Positions 1-10,311 of a DNA stretch of 64,000 bases are shown one piece after another. The DNA lies in NCBI RefSeq assembly GCF_001830325.1, contig NZ_MHZG01000001.1, positions 1 through 64,000 on the forward strand, given 5' to 3'. The notes beneath the pieces are model-generated. The model worked only from the letters and a program-made list of their open reading frames with translations, searched no databases and was not told the DNA's origin. This stretch comes from Polynucleobacter sp. GWA2_45_21 (GTDB lineage Bacteria; Pseudomonadota; Gammaproteobacteria; Burkholderiales; Burkholderiaceae). The position numbers and the translations under genes were made by a program. Numbering within the stretch: position 1 is the stretch's first letter; each line of letters begins with the position of its first letter.

Positions 1-57
1 CAACACTCCTTGCGCTTACGCAGTTTGTAGTGTGTTGCATCGACGGGTTGAAATCAA

Positions 58-72
58 GGCCGAAAGCAGCCA
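58..72. repeat. short dispersed repeat, copy 1
   Basis: A 15-bp word beginning GGCCGAAAGC is repeated exactly at 22513-22527. Here it is followed by a diverged inverted segment (AAGCAG ... CTGCTT) that could fold. It lies downstream of the methyltransferase gene that ends at 92 on the minus strand. Positions 1-91 hold no gene I can support. Confidence 0.4.
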
Positions 73-91
73 ATCAAGAAAAGACTGCTTC

Positions 92-916
92 CTAGGTGCG
101 TCTCACCCTGAGGGTCTCAAACAAGCAAACTGCCGCAGCGGTAGATACGTTAAGCGATTCCACTCTCGGATCAATTGGAATAGATACGCCTTTAGCTTGA
201 GACATGAGATCTTCAGAAACACCTTGTCCTTCACTTCCCATCACCCAAGCAACTGGATGCATTAATACCTTAGGCATATTGAACAGATCAAGCTCACCAT
301 CAGCAGTAGCGGCTAGTAAAGGCGCCGTTACAGCGCTCAGGACTTGCGGGGTTGACCAACCCTCATACAGGTCTAGCAAACGATGGGCGCCCATACCAGC
401 ACGCAATACCTTGCTTGACCACAGATGGGCACAACCCGTTAATGCGATTACTTGAGTAAAGCCAGCTGCTGCAGCTGTGCGTAAGATAGAGCCCACATTA
501 CCCGCATCCTGAATACGATCCAAAATAATCACATCCCCAGAAATCGTCGCAACTGATTTTTGGGGATTTAATGCGGACTCCGGGAGATCTAGTAAGCCCG
601 CAATCTGCGGAGCATTGACCAAATCACTCAGCAAATCCCATAGACCTTTATCCAACTGATAAACACGAGTATCAGGACAAATTTCTACATGGTCATATAC
701 AGCTTGAGCAATCTCTGGGTTTTGCAAACCCAATTCAGATGTAATTAAGGTCTTGAGTCCTGGATTGCCTACCCAGGTTTGCACTAAATGAATCCCTTCT
801 AGCAAAGCCTGACCGCAAGCAAACCTTGCCTTCTGACCTTTGGGGCCAGTGGCTTGTAATTGACGTATCTCCTTAAACAAGGAGTTGTCTTTTGAGCTGA
901 TAAATTCCATTTTCAT
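92..916 (-). CDS. SpoU/TrmH-family RNA 2'-O-methyltransferase
   Basis: This 274-aa protein belongs to the SPOUT superfamily of SAM-dependent ribose methyltransferases acting on rRNA or tRNA. All three family motifs are visible: motif 1 around DRIQDAGNVGSILRTA, motif 2 VMGSEGQG, and motif 3 IPIDPRVESLNVSTAAA near the C-terminus, the knotted SAM site. The N-terminal 100 residues match the substrate-binding domain of RlmB/TsnR-like enzymes. It is the last gene of the lpx cluster, 11 bp after rnhB. The start is ATG at 916, with a second ATG two codons later. The family is certain; the target nucleotide cannot be read from sequence, so no symbol is given. Confidence 0.9.
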   Translation of the reverse strand: MKMEFISSKDNSLFKEIRQLQATGPKGQKARFACGQALLEGIHLVQTWVGNPGLKTLITSELGLQNPEIAQAVYDHVEICPDTRVYQLDKGLWDLLSDLVNAPQIAGLLDLPESALNPQKSVATISGDVIILDRIQDAGNVGSILRTAAAAGFTQVIALTGCAHLWSSKVLRAGMGAHRLLDLYEGWSTPQVLSAVTAPLLAATADGELDLFNMPKVLMHPVAWVMGSEGQGVSEDLMSQAKGVSIPIDPRVESLNVSTAAAVCLFETLRVRRT

Positions 917-927
917 AATTGGGATTA

Positions 928-1512
928 TCAGCTATGCAGGGCCAAGACATTGCGAACAGGAGAAAAGCTCCGACGATGCTGATCACAGGCACCAAACTCT
1001 TTAAGAGCGGCAAAGTGCGCTTCTGTCGGATAGCCCATATGCTGAGCAAATCCATACTGTGGGTGAAGCTCATGCAAAGCCATCATTTGACGATCACGCG
1101 TCACCTTAGCCAGGATCGATGCCGCTGAAATCGCCGGCTCCTTTGCATCACCCTTCACAATAGCTTCAGCTGAGATCGGAAGCTCAGGACAGCGATTGCC
1201 ATCAATTAAGGCTTTATCTGGCCAGCCGCCCAAACGTGTGGTGAGATCTTCGATTGCACGGCGCATTGCGAGCATCGTTGCTTGCAAAATATTGATCTCA
1301 TCAATCTCAGCTGGACTCGCTTCGCCAATCCCCCAGGCTTTTGCCTTGAGCTGAATTTGCTCAAACAAAAACTCGCGTCTCGCTGCTGATAACTTCTTAG
1401 AATCTTTTAATCCAGCAATGGGGTTTTCAGGGTCGAGAACGACAGCACCAGCGACAACCGCCCCCGCTAATGGGCCACGCCCTGCCTCATCAACACCGCA
1501 TACCCAAATCAT
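928..1512 (-). CDS. rnhB: ribonuclease HII
   Basis: Ribonuclease HII removes misincorporated ribonucleotides and RNA from RNA:DNA hybrids in a Mg/Mn-dependent reaction. The protein of about 194 aa starts [17 protein letters not shown], carrying the catalytic Asp8-Glu9 pair. It also has KDSKKLS and ALIDGNRCP, the usual RNase HII blocks. The ATG at 1512 is preferred because the family normally begins just before this motif; a GTG at 1518 overlapping the lpxB stop (GTGA) is possible and would add two residues. The position after lpxB is a common proteobacterial arrangement. Confidence 0.93.
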   Translation of the reverse strand: MIWVCGVDEAGRGPLAGAVVAGAVVLDPENPIAGLKDSKKLSAARREFLFEQIQLKAKAWGIGEASPAEIDEINILQATMLAMRRAIEDLTTRLGGWPDKALIDGNRCPELPISAEAIVKGDAKEPAISAASILAKVTRDRQMMALHELHPQYGFAQHMGYPTEAHFAALKEFGACDQHRRSFSPVRNVLALHS

Positions 1513-1514
1513 GC

Positions 1515-2768
1515 TCACACAGTGGTCCGATTTTTACTGGCAGTAATTGTTTGTGCCACAGCCTGAGCAACCAATAAGCCCGTTGGCCTACGCAAGGTCT
1601 CATGCATTTCTGCAAAACGGGTTTTTAGTTGAGTAACTTTGCTAGGATTATTTAACCAAGCCAATAAAGCATCAGCCAATTTACTTGGAGTCGCATCATC
1701 TTGCAGAAGCTCAGGGACAACGAACTCGCCACAGAGGATATTCGGCAAACCTACATAGGGTAAGTAACCTTGTCGCTTCATGATCTGTGCGGTTAACCAA
1801 GGCACTTTATAGGAAATCACCATCGGCTTTTTCCAGAGCGCCGCCTGCAATGTTGCGGTACCACTGGCAATCAACACAACATCAGCAGCTTCTAGGACTG
1901 TATCCGCCTCACCATCAATTAAATGGATCTGAAGGTCTGGGTATTTATCAAGGGAAGTTTTAAGTAAAGCTTCTAGCGGTGCACTTAAGCGCGGTGTAGC
2001 AACCGGAATGACAAAATGAATCGCTTGCCCCGGCATGCGCTTCGTAAGCTCGGCCATCGTCTCAAAAAATACTGGCGCGATGAGCTCAATCTCGGAACTG
2101 CGACTACCCGGTAGAACGGAAACCACAATGCCATTTAATGCATTGGGTGCGAGGCTCAAGGTCTTTTCTATCTTTTGCCTGGCTGTCGTTGGATTTGGCT
2201 CTAGTGGAATCTCACTTGCTAGCGGATGCCCAACATAAGTAGCACTAATGCCAGCACGTTCATAAATCTCAGTTTCAAAGGGAAAGATGCAGAGCATACG
2301 CTCTACCGCTTGTTTAATCTTCGTAATACGCCCCGCTCTCCAGGCCCAAATAGATGGCGATACGAAGTGCAAGGTTGGAATGCCTGCCTTACGCAAAGCC
2401 AACTCAACACCCAAATTGAAGTCCGGCGCATCAATACCCAAATACACATCAGGGCGACCTTCACCAGTGAGATTGCTAATGAGTTCCTTACGTAGTTTTA
2501 GAATGGCAGGCAGTTGCTTGATAGCCTCAACATAACCACGAACACTCAGGGTCTCCATTGGCCAATCCGAGCGCAGACCCTCCGCCTGCATACGAGGGCC
2601 ACCAATACCATAGACCTCTAGACCGGAAGTATCAGGGATCTGCTTTAGCGCACTCAATACTGGCGCTGCCAGCAAGTCACCCGAGGGCTCTCCGGCAACA
2701 CAAGCAAGTTTGGACACTCGATTGACTCTATCGAATAATGCCGCGCGTGGAGGCGGCAATAAAGTCAT
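1515..2768 (-). CDS. lpxB: lipid-A-disaccharide synthase
   Basis: LpxB is the membrane-associated GT19 glycosyltransferase that joins UDP-2,3-diacylglucosamine and lipid X into the lipid A disaccharide. The [11 protein letters not shown] block near the N-terminus, the IWAWRAGRI segment and the C-terminal [11 protein letters not shown] nucleotide-sugar region are typical. The ATG start gives 417 aa but overlaps lpxA by 41 nt. A GTG at codon 18 (2717), immediately before SKLACVAGE, would give about 400 aa, closer to the family norm, and remove the overlap. Neither start has a clear ribosome binding site, so the N-terminus is uncertain although the identity is secure. Confidence 0.93.
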   Translation of the reverse strand: MTLLPPPRAALFDRVNRVSKLACVAGEPSGDLLAAPVLSALKQIPDTSGLEVYGIGGPRMQAEGLRSDWPMETLSVRGYVEAIKQLPAILKLRKELISNLTGEGRPDVYLGIDAPDFNLGVELALRKAGIPTLHFVSPSIWAWRAGRITKIKQAVERMLCIFPFETEIYERAGISATYVGHPLASEIPLEPNPTTARQKIEKTLSLAPNALNGIVVSVLPGSRSSEIELIAPVFFETMAELTKRMPGQAIHFVIPVATPRLSAPLEALLKTSLDKYPDLQIHLIDGEADTVLEAADVVLIASGTATLQAALWKKPMVISYKVPWLTAQIMKRQGYLPYVGLPNILCGEFVVPELLQDDATPSKLADALLAWLNNPSKVTQLKTRFAEMHETLRRPTGLLVAQAVAQTITASKNRTTV

Positions 2769-3525
2769 GAAACTCGGTCAGCTTTTCTGCTGTAGCGGCA
2801 TCAGATGCACTAGCTTGCGCCATCTTCTGAATCTCTACCTTAGCCTCTTCGAAGCTGAGGCCGTCCTTGTAAAGAACTTTATATGCCTGACGCAGCGCAG
2901 AAATCGTTTCACTGGAGAAGCCCCGGCGCTTGAGGCCTTCAACGTTAATCCCATGTGGAGAAGCTTTGTCTCCGGCCGCAATCACAAATGGTGGAATGTC
3001 TTGCACTAATGCAGAGGCGCCACCCAGCATAGCGTGTTGACCGATGCGGACAAATTGATGCACACCAGACATGCCACCCATAATCGCCCAGTCACTCACC
3101 TTCACATGACCAGCAATTTGTGCGTTACTCGAGAAAATCGTGTGGTTACCAATTTGGCAGTCATGCGCAATGTGCACATATGCCATGATCCAGTTGTCAT
3201 CACCGATGCGAGTAATGCCTTCATCCTGAGATGTACCAGTATGGATAGTCGTGAACTCACGAATCGTATTGCGGTCACCAATAATGAGTTGTGTTGGCTC
3301 GCCACGGTATTTCATATCCTGAGGGGCGCCGCCAATAGCCGCAAAATGTGCAAAGTTATTCTCTTTACCGATCGTGGTGTAACCCTCAATCACCGTATGG
3401 GAGCCAATCTTGCTACCAGCACCAATTTTGACGTTTGGCCCGATAACAGAATATGGACCAATCTCTACGTCGCTAGCGATCTCAGCCTTACTATCAACTA
3501 CAGCGGATGCATGAATCCGAGTCAT
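2728..3525 (-). CDS. lpxA: UDP-N-acetylglucosamine O-acyltransferase
   Basis: LpxA catalyses the first lipid A step, moving a 3-hydroxyacyl chain from ACP to UDP-GlcNAc in the cytosol. The 265-aa protein shows left-handed beta-helix hexapeptide repeats over roughly residues 5-190, the HIAHD motif with the catalytic histidine at about 121, and a helical C-terminal domain. The reading frame stays open further upstream, but ATG at 3525 ([10 protein letters not shown]) is chosen because it overlaps the fabZ stop as TAATG and fits the family start. Translational coupling with fabZ is likely. Confidence 0.95.
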   Translation of the reverse strand: MTRIHASAVVDSKAEIASDVEIGPYSVIGPNVKIGAGSKIGSHTVIEGYTTIGKENNFAHFAAIGGAPQDMKYRGEPTQLIIGDRNTIREFTTIHTGTSQDEGITRIGDDNWIMAYVHIAHDCQIGNHTIFSSNAQIAGHVKVSDWAIMGGMSGVHQFVRIGQHAMLGGASALVQDIPPFVIAAGDKASPHGINVEGLKRRGFSSETISALRQAYKVLYKDGLSFEEAKVEIQKMAQASASDAATAEKLTEFHDFIAASTRGIIR

Positions 3526-3974
3526 TACGCACCTTTCGTACGAACAGCACAAGTGATATTGGCTTCAGCAGCAAGCTCACCATCAACCGTAGCTTGCACT
3601 TGAAACTTATAGATGCCAGCACGCTCGCGCTCTAACTTGGCTGTCATGATTAATTGATCACCAGGCAATACCGGCTTCTTAAAGCGGGCACCATCAATAC
3701 CAGCGAAATAGTAAATAGCATTTTCTTCACGCACTTCAGAAAAGGTGAGGAGCGCAGCAGTTTGTGCCAGCGCCTCAATAATTAAAACGCCCGGCATGAC
3801 TGGAAAATCTGGAAAGTGTCCCTGAAAAAATGGCTCGTTCATGGTGACATTCTTAAGCGCAGTAATACTTTGGCGAGGCTCAATCTCCAACACGCGATCA
3901 ACCAATAAAAAAGGATAGCGGTGTGGTAACAACTTCAAAATTTGATTGATGTCGATAGCGATGGGTTTGCTCAT
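3525..3974 (-). CDS. fabZ: 3-hydroxyacyl-ACP dehydratase FabZ
   Basis: FabZ dehydrates 3-hydroxyacyl-ACP in fatty acid elongation and sets the partition of 3-hydroxyacyl chains between membrane lipid and lipid A. The 149-aa hot-dog-fold protein has [13 protein letters not shown] near the N-terminus. The active-site stretch [12 protein letters not shown] carries His53, and the catalytic acid is Glu67 in LIIEALAQ. Its place between lpxD and lpxA is the standard cluster order. Length and start match the family. Confidence 0.96.
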   Translation of the reverse strand: MSKPIAIDINQILKLLPHRYPFLLVDRVLEIEPRQSITALKNVTMNEPFFQGHFPDFPVMPGVLIIEALAQTAALLTFSEVREENAIYYFAGIDGARFKKPVLPGDQLIMTAKLERERAGIYKFQVQATVDGELAAEANITCAVRTKGA

Positions 3975-4023
3975 GTATTTACCTACTGGATAAAGTTTCT
4001 ATTTTTTTAATATGGTGACGAAA

Positions 4024-5079
4024 TTATTTAGATTTATCTAATAATCGTAAGCGTTGACGTATTTTATCGAGGCCACGCAAAATAGCTGCATTTTTCTCCC
4101 ATGCGCCATGAAGCATTGAAGGGTAAACGCCCGTGAAGTGCTGGCCCGGCTCTGTGATAGAACGAATAATGGAGGTATTTCCAGAAACAGTAGTTTTATC
4201 AGCAATGGTGAGATGACCTGCAAAGTTGGCGGCACCACCAATGATGCAGAAGTTACCAATTTTGGTACTACCAGAGATAGCAGCACAACCTGCAATGACG
4301 CAACAGTTGCCCACCACTACGTTATGAGCAATCTGAACTTGGTTATCAATCTTCGTTCCATTGCCTATGATGGTATTACTCATGGCGCCACGATCGATGG
4401 TAGTTGACGCACCAATTTCAACATCATTACCAATCACTACAGCACCAGTTTGAGGGATCTTGACCCACTCAGCACTACTTGCAGAAAAATCAGGGGCAAA
4501 ACCAAAACCATCCGCGCCGATCACAGCACCACTATGAATAATGCAGCGTTCGCCTATGGTGGTTTCTGAATAAATAGATACATTGGGGTAGATCAAGGCG
4601 TCGCTAGCAATACTGGAATTGCTAGCGATAGAAGTATTGCCCAACAAGACCACCCGCTCGCCCAATTTCACGCCAGGACCGATTTGGACAAACGGACCAA
4701 TGTGACATGAAGCAGGAATAGTTACAGAAGAATCAATGGCAGCGCTAGGGTGCACTCCAGGCGCATAAACAGGAGCCAAGGTCTTGGCAAAGCACTGCGC
4801 CATTCTGGCAAAAGTAGCGTACGGATTCTTGGAAACAAAATAGACGCGCCCTACTGAGCCACTCCCAGGATTTGCCTGAAGAAAATCCGCATCCGCTTGA
4901 TTAACAATCAAGCCACCAGCAGCACTATCACTAGCCTGTTGACGATATAGCGGATTTGAGAGAAAGGAGATCTGACTAGATTGAGCTCGCTCGAGCGGAG
5001 CGAGACCCTGAAGCGCGAGGGAGCCATCCCCCACCAAGCTTACTTGAAACTGTTCGGCCAGCTCGATGGCGGTGGGCAT
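4024..5079 (-). CDS. lpxD: UDP-3-O-acylglucosamine N-acyltransferase
   Basis: LpxD adds the second 3-hydroxyacyl chain to UDP-3-O-acylglucosamine in lipid A synthesis. The 351-aa protein has the N-terminal uridine-binding domain (about residues 1-110) followed by a long hexapeptide-repeat beta-helix, with the QIAHN motif carrying the catalytic histidine near residue 252. The C-terminus is the amphipathic helix typical of the family. It starts 5 bp after the ompH stop, so the two are probably cotranscribed. The 49 bp to fabZ contain nothing recognisable. Confidence 0.96.
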   Translation of the reverse strand: MPTAIELAEQFQVSLVGDGSLALQGLAPLERAQSSQISFLSNPLYRQQASDSAAGGLIVNQADADFLQANPGSGSVGRVYFVSKNPYATFARMAQCFAKTLAPVYAPGVHPSAAIDSSVTIPASCHIGPFVQIGPGVKLGERVVLLGNTSIASNSSIASDALIYPNVSIYSETTIGERCIIHSGAVIGADGFGFAPDFSASSAEWVKIPQTGAVVIGNDVEIGASTTIDRGAMSNTIIGNGTKIDNQVQIAHNVVVGNCCVIAGCAAISGSTKIGNFCIIGGAANFAGHLTIADKTTVSGNTSIIRSITEPGQHFTGVYPSMLHGAWEKNAAILRGLDKIRQRLRLLDKSK

Positions 5080-5084
5080 AAAAC

Positions 5085-5612
5085 TTACTTGAGACTATTC
5101 AAAGCCTTGATGACATCATCAGTTACATCAACCTTAGGATTGGCATAGGCTGGATCTTGAATAATGACATCAATTTTTCTTTGGTCAGCAATTTGCTTGA
5201 GGGCTTGGTTTGCTTTTTCAGCAATCTTGGCACGCTCTTCAAAGTTGCGCTGATTTAGATCTTCTGTGTACTCTCGTTGCTTGCGCTGCAGTTCACGATC
5301 TTGGTCAGCCAACTCGCGCTGACGACGAACACGATCCGCTTCGGACATCACTGCTGAATCACGATCTAATTTTTCTGCTGCAGCCTTAATTCTTTCGGCG
5401 CTACTACGAATCTCATTCTGGCGCTTTGTAAATTCATTTTGCAACTTAGTCTGACTGGCTTTAGCCATATCCGATTCGTTGAATACTTTTTCAACGTTCA
5501 CAGCCGCAACGCGAGTGCCGGCATCTTGCGCAAATGCCTGCGGCAAAGCGATTAGTGAAGAAACAGCAATTAAGCTGTATTGAATCCATTTTGAAGAATG
5601 ATGAAGATTCAT
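5085..5612 (-). CDS. ompH: OmpH/Skp-family periplasmic chaperone
   Basis: This Skp-type chaperone holds unfolded outer-membrane proteins in the periplasm before delivery to BAM. The 175-aa protein has a signal peptide ending near ALPQAFAQ, then [13 protein letters not shown] and a long charged coiled-coil (roughly residues 50-140) forming the tentacles of the trimer. The start at 5612 is chosen over an upstream in-frame ATG at 5630 because an AAGGAAAG ribosome binding site sits 4 nt before it. Location directly after bamA supports the role. Confidence 0.93.
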   Translation of the reverse strand: MNLHHSSKWIQYSLIAVSSLIALPQAFAQDAGTRVAAVNVEKVFNESDMAKASQTKLQNEFTKRQNEIRSSAERIKAAAEKLDRDSAVMSEADRVRRQRELADQDRELQRKQREYTEDLNQRNFEERAKIAEKANQALKQIADQRKIDVIIQDPAYANPKVDVTDDVIKALNSLK

Positions 5613-5630
5613 AAAACTTTCCTTAAGCAA

Positions 5631-7979
5631 TTAAAACGCTGTACCAACTTGGAACTGCAAACGCTGGATATTATCCGTTGGTAACGACTTGATTGGAATA
5701 CCATAACTGAATTTTAGCGGGCCCAGTGGTGATATCCATGATAAACCTAAGCCATAAGAATATCGCAAGACGAGATTGATGTTTTCGTTATAAACGTTAC
5801 CGCCGTCTACGAAACCAAATACGCGCAAGGTTTTATCAACGCCAGACCCAGGAACTGGGACGGTGTACTCGACGTTACTCACAATTTTGGACTGACCGCC
5901 GGTAGGTTGATTCAGACCGGTATAGGTATTCACGTAGGTAGGCCCAAGTGATCCTGGAGCGTAGCCTCGAACAGAGCCAATACCACCCACATAGTAGTTT
6001 TTGGTAATCGGGAATGGGTACTTACCGTATGCTTCACCGTAGCCAACCTCTCCGTTAAAGGACAGGATATTACCCTTTGAGAAAGAGTGATATTTTTGAT
6101 ATTGACCAAACAGGCGGTAGAACATCATGTTTCCAACCGGTGTACCCACTTCAGCATTAAGCTGCTGCAAAGAACCTGTTGATGGAATCAGCGCGCTATC
6201 TCGACCATCACGTGACCAGCCAATTGTGATTGGAACGTTGTATGTATTCAGTGTTGCAGGATAGCCTGGGGCTGCAATGCCATAGTCCTGCATGTAATTC
6301 AAATATGGTGTTGGCGTGTTAATACTGGACTGGATTTGGAATACCTCAAATCCAGTACCGAAGAAGACTCGATCCACCTCGGTATAAGGAACACCAAACT
6401 TAATATTGCTACCAACAGATTTGATTTGGTAATCAGGGTCACCGGTGTAGTACAGCGGCTTGGATGAGCGGTAGTACAAATCGGTGAAGCGGCTAATACC
6501 ATCCTCAGTGAAGTAAGGGTCATAGTTTGATAAAGCCAAACTTTGATTAATCTTACCGAGGGAGAAATTCAATCCCACTGCAGTACCGGTACCGAAAGCA
6601 TTCTCTTGATTTATACCAGCGGAAAGAATCAACTTCTCGGTAGATGAGAAACCGGCACCCAAAGTAATTGCACCAGTTGGCTTCTCGGTAACTTTCACGT
6701 TCACATCAACCTGATCCGCAGATCCTGGAACATCTTGCGTAGATACATCAGTCTCTGTGAAATAACCCAAGCGACCCAAACGCTTTTTAGACAGGTCAAT
6801 CTTTTCGCTATCGAACCAAGAACTTTCAAACTGGCGCATCTCGCGACGAATCACCAGGTCACGAGTCTTTGCATTACCGGTAACGTTGACTTGGCGAACG
6901 TATACGCGACGGCCCGGATCAACTACTAAAGTCAAGTCCACTTCACTTAATTCGCGACGAATGTCTGGCTGTGGATTAATGGTTGCAAACGCATAACCAT
7001 ATGAGCCTAGAATTTCTGCAATGGCTTTAGTGCTCTCGGTCAACTTAGCGGATGAGAAGGTATCACCTGGCTTGAGACTGACAAGCTGAATCAACTCGGC
7101 CTCTTTGCCCAACAATTCACCAGCTAGACGAACATTTTTGACTGTGAACTTATTGCCTTCACGAATACTAATCGTGAGATAGATACCTTTTTTATCAGGG
7201 GTAATAGAAACCTGAGTTGACTCAATCACAAACTCAAGGTAACCGCGATTGAGATAGTAAGAGCGAATATTCTCTAAGTCAGCTGTGAGTTTTTGCTTGG
7301 AATATAAATTGTCTTTGCTATACCAAGAGAGCCAGCCACCAGTTTTCAACTGCATCTGACTCTTGAGGGTGCTCTCACTGAACACATTATTACCAATGAA
7401 GTTGATCTCTTGGATCTTGGCTACAGGGCCTTCATCGACATTGAAGTAAATCGCTACTTGATTGCGCTCTATTGGGGTTACGGTTGCAACTACCTCGGCA
7501 GCATACATACCCTTGCCAACATACTGTCGCTTCAGTTCTTGCTCTGCTTTGTCAATCAAGGCTTTGTCATAGAAGCGAGCTTCAGCAACCCCGACAGCTT
7601 TGAGCGACTTCCGAACAACCTCTACATCAAACTCCTTCATGCCCGTAAACTCAATCCGAGAGATGGTAGGACGCTCTTCAACGATCACAATCAAGACGTT
7701 ACCCTGAGCCTGAATTTGCACGTCTCGGAAAAAGCCAGTGCTGTATAGCGCCTTAATGGCCTCAGCACTCTTCTCTTCAGAGAAGGTTTCGCCCACCTGA
7801 ACTGGCAGATAACTAAATACAGTCCCAGGCTCTACTCGCTGCAAACCCTCAATTCGAATGTCTTTAATAACGAAGGTGTCAGCTGCTTGTGCGTTTACAC
7901 AAAAACCTGCCGCAATAATGAGAACGACTTGAGCAATAAATCGAGTTGCGGTGCGAAAAGAAGAGGTCAAAAAATTCAA
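5631..7979 (-). CDS. bamA: outer membrane protein assembly factor BamA
   Basis: BamA is the core of the BAM complex that inserts beta-barrel proteins into the outer membrane. The 782-aa protein has a signal peptide (cleavage near residue 32, VNAQA), five POTRA domains up to about residue 430, and a C-terminal Omp85 barrel ending in phenylalanine. The barrel includes the GSVRGY motif of the family. The only plausible start is a TTG at 7979 whose last two bases overlap the rseP stop (TTGA), implying coupled re-initiation and weak independent initiation. No ribosome binding site is visible. Confidence 0.95.
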   Translation of the reverse strand: MNFLTSSFRTATRFIAQVVLIIAAGFCVNAQAADTFVIKDIRIEGLQRVEPGTVFSYLPVQVGETFSEEKSAEAIKALYSTGFFRDVQIQAQGNVLIVIVEERPTISRIEFTGMKEFDVEVVRKSLKAVGVAEARFYDKALIDKAEQELKRQYVGKGMYAAEVVATVTPIERNQVAIYFNVDEGPVAKIQEINFIGNNVFSESTLKSQMQLKTGGWLSWYSKDNLYSKQKLTADLENIRSYYLNRGYLEFVIESTQVSITPDKKGIYLTISIREGNKFTVKNVRLAGELLGKEAELIQLVSLKPGDTFSSAKLTESTKAIAEILGSYGYAFATINPQPDIRRELSEVDLTLVVDPGRRVYVRQVNVTGNAKTRDLVIRREMRQFESSWFDSEKIDLSKKRLGRLGYFTETDVSTQDVPGSADQVDVNVKVTEKPTGAITLGAGFSSTEKLILSAGINQENAFGTGTAVGLNFSLGKINQSLALSNYDPYFTEDGISRFTDLYYRSSKPLYYTGDPDYQIKSVGSNIKFGVPYTEVDRVFFGTGFEVFQIQSSINTPTPYLNYMQDYGIAAPGYPATLNTYNVPITIGWSRDGRDSALIPSTGSLQQLNAEVGTPVGNMMFYRLFGQYQKYHSFSKGNILSFNGEVGYGEAYGKYPFPITKNYYVGGIGSVRGYAPGSLGPTYVNTYTGLNQPTGGQSKIVSNVEYTVPVPGSGVDKTLRVFGFVDGGNVYNENINLVLRYSYGLGLSWISPLGPLKFSYGIPIKSLPTDNIQRLQFQVGTAF

Positions 7980-9109
7980 GGTAAAAGGTAGCGTTGCAAA
8001 TCATTAAACAAGGCTAGTAAGGAAAGGCCTATCAGCAGCAAAAAACCCACTTTTTGGAGCTTTTCCTGCAGAGATATTGAAATTCGCTTACCAGCAACCA
8101 ACTCCCATGCATCATACAGGAGCTGACCCCCATCTAGCATTGGTAAGGGCACTAAATTCAAGAGTCCAATGCTGATACTCATGAGGGCCAAAAAGGCCAC
8201 AAATGGCTGCCAGCCCACCTGAGCAGACTTCCCGGCCATATCGGCAATACTCAGGGGTCCGCCAAGCTGTTTTAAGGTCGTTTTGCCGGTAAATAAACCC
8301 ACCATGAGCCTCGCCGAGACCTTGGTGATCAAATAGACCCGCTGACAAGCAAAGCCGAGGGCATCGATAGGCCCCAATTTGAGCTGATTCCACTCTGAAG
8401 GCGGGGTGATCTCGGGAAACAAGCCCAAAGCTTTAAGTGGGTCTGATTCTGGTGTAACTGGCGGTAAATCACCTTGTCTAAAGGATTTGATATGACGCCC
8501 ACCAGAAACATCCCGTATCTCCAGGGCGAAGCCCTGCTCCCCAGTTACGGCGTCTAAGAGCTGCCAACGGAGGGCATTCCAACTTGGGACGGGGTCAAAC
8601 TCCTCAAGAATTGGGGCACCGCTATAGTCAGATAGCAACGATTGCCAACCAATCACTTGATCGCCTGCTGCTACCCCTAGTTTGGCAGCAATCGATTGCT
8701 CAGGGGGAGCCTGAAGTTTTGCCGGCAACTGAGGTACGCCTGTGACGTAAATGATCGAAAATAAAATGACTGCCAAGAGGAAATTAGCAAATGGTCCGGC
8801 AGCCACAATGACAGATCGTTGCCAAAGCGGCTTTACATCAAAGGATTGGGAGCGATCCTCTGCTGAAATACTTTGCTGACCATCGCGGCCATCCAATAAT
8901 TTGACATAGCCACCTAAAGGGATTGAAGCTACAACCCACTCCGTACCGCTCCTGGCGCGAAAAGTAAATAATGGCTTGCCAAAACCCAAGGCAAAACGAA
9001 GTACTTTGACACCGCATAAACGGGCTGCTAAAAAATGACCATACTCATGAAAGCTAACCAGTACACCTAAGGTGACTAAGAATGAAGCAAGGGTGATTAA
9101 AGCCTGCAC
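7976..9109 (-). CDS. rseP: RIP metalloprotease RseP
   Basis: RseP is a site-2 intramembrane zinc protease that cleaves anti-sigma factors (RseA in the sigma-E response) and signal-peptide remnants. The 377-aa protein has the zinc motif HEYGH (His21, Glu22, His25), the membrane-embedded MLDGG motif (Asp326) and hydrophobic segments at both ends. It is clearly shorter than the roughly 450-aa E. coli enzyme. The shortfall lies in the central periplasmic part, so one PDZ domain is probably reduced or missing. The start is GTG. The dxr-rseP-bamA order is conserved in proteobacteria. Confidence 0.93.
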   Translation of the reverse strand: MQALITLASFLVTLGVLVSFHEYGHFLAARLCGVKVLRFALGFGKPLFTFRARSGTEWVVASIPLGGYVKLLDGRDGQQSISAEDRSQSFDVKPLWQRSVIVAAGPFANFLLAVILFSIIYVTGVPQLPAKLQAPPEQSIAAKLGVAAGDQVIGWQSLLSDYSGAPILEEFDPVPSWNALRWQLLDAVTGEQGFALEIRDVSGGRHIKSFRQGDLPPVTPESDPLKALGLFPEITPPSEWNQLKLGPIDALGFACQRVYLITKVSARLMVGLFTGKTTLKQLGGPLSIADMAGKSAQVGWQPFVAFLALMSISIGLLNLVPLPMLDGGQLLYDAWELVAGKRISISLQEKLQKVGFLLLIGLSLLALFNDLQRYLLP

Positions 9110-9120
9110 AAATCGCCGAT

Positions 9121-10311
9121 CTATCTTTTGAGATCGCGAATGAAATCATTCGCAGTGCGACGAGCCAGAGCATCAGCCTCGAGAATCTTTTCGAGAGAAC
9201 TGGCATCAACCGAAGGTAAGGTACTTAAGCAGTGCTCCACTACATTGGGAATGCTTAAGTATGGCAAGCCATCATCCAAGAAAGCGGCCACAGCAACTTC
9301 GTTCGCAGCATTCAATACAGCAGGAGTGGTACCCCCAGCTTTTGCCGCAGCAAAGGCCAAACTAAGACAGGGAAATTGAGCAAAATTGGGTTCAGTGAAG
9401 CTGAGGCCACTCAAATCAGTGAGATTCAAGGGGGCAACACCAGCATCGATGCGTTCAGGCCAGGCAAGGCCATAAGCAATTGGAGTCCGCATATCAGGCT
9501 GACCCATTTGCGCCAGCACCGAGCCATCTCGATAACGCACCATCGAGTGCACTACGCTCTGCGGATGAATCAATACCTTAATCTTTTCTAGCGGCAAGCC
9601 AAACAACCAATAAGCTTCGATAACCTCCAAGCCTTTATTCATCATGGTTGCTGAATCAACTGAAATTTTTCTACCCATCACCCAGTTTGGGTGTGCACAA
9701 GCTTGCTCAGGTGTAATGCCGGATAAATCTGCAAGCGGTCTGTCTCTGAATGGTCCACCAGAGGCAGTTAACCAAAGCTCTTCAACACCTAAATGCGCAG
9801 ATGGATTTTTTGTAAAGCGATCGGGCAGACATTGAAAGATCGCGTTGTGCTCACTGTCAATGGGAAGCAACTCTCCACCGCCAGCCTGCATGGCCTGCAT
9901 AAATAAGTTACCTGACATCACTAGCGCTTCTTTATTAGCCAACAACACCCGCTTACCTGCTTTTGCCGCAGCCAGGGCCGGTACTAGGCCAGCCGCACCC
10001 ACAATCGCTGCCATAACGGTATCGCACCCCGATTCGGTGATGGCGCTTACTAATGCCTCAGGCCCGTAAAGAACTTGAGTTGCGATCTTTTTTGCTTGCA
10101 GGAGTTGAGCCAGCTTGGCTGCGCCCTCAGCGTCAGCCACTACTGCGATAGTCGGTTTGAACTCAATACATTGCTCGGCTAAACGTTCAATCTGTTTAGC
10201 AGCGGTCAAAGCGACCACCTTGAAGCGATCTGGATGAGCACGAATAACGTCTAAGGTATTAACGCCAATCGATCCCGTAGATCCTAAGATAGCAATCTGT
10301 TTAAGGGGCAT
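9121..10311 (-). CDS. dxr: 1-deoxy-D-xylulose 5-phosphate reductoisomerase
   Basis: Dxr converts DXP to 2-C-methyl-D-erythritol 4-phosphate with NADPH, the committed step of the non-mevalonate isoprenoid pathway. It feeds the undecaprenyl synthesis of the nearby uppS product. The 396-aa protein has [13 protein letters not shown] (NADPH loop) at the N-terminus, LANKEALVM, the metal-binding [12 protein letters not shown] and [11 protein letters not shown]. The ATG at 10311 overlaps the cdsA stop as TGATG; a TTG one codon earlier is less likely. Confidence 0.96.
   Translation of the reverse strand: MPLKQIAILGSTGSIGVNTLDVIRAHPDRFKVVALTAAKQIERLAEQCIEFKPTIAVVADAEGAAKLAQLLQAKKIATQVLYGPEALVSAITESGCDTVMAAIVGAAGLVPALAAAKAGKRVLLANKEALVMSGNLFMQAMQAGGGELLPIDSEHNAIFQCLPDRFTKNPSAHLGVEELWLTASGGPFRDRPLADLSGITPEQACAHPNWVMGRKISVDSATMMNKGLEVIEAYWLFGLPLEKIKVLIHPQSVVHSMVRYRDGSVLAQMGQPDMRTPIAYGLAWPERIDAGVAPLNLTDLSGLSFTEPNFAQFPCLSLAFAAAKAGGTTPAVLNAANEVAVAAFLDDGLPYLSIPNVVEHCLSTLPSVDASSLEKILEADALARRTANDFIRDLKR

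Noticed and set aside
3034-3603. 189-codon open frame on the plus strand over lpxA/fabZ
   Set aside because: It is antisense to two certain lpx-cluster genes; hexapeptide-repeat coding DNA readily gives long opposite-strand frames.
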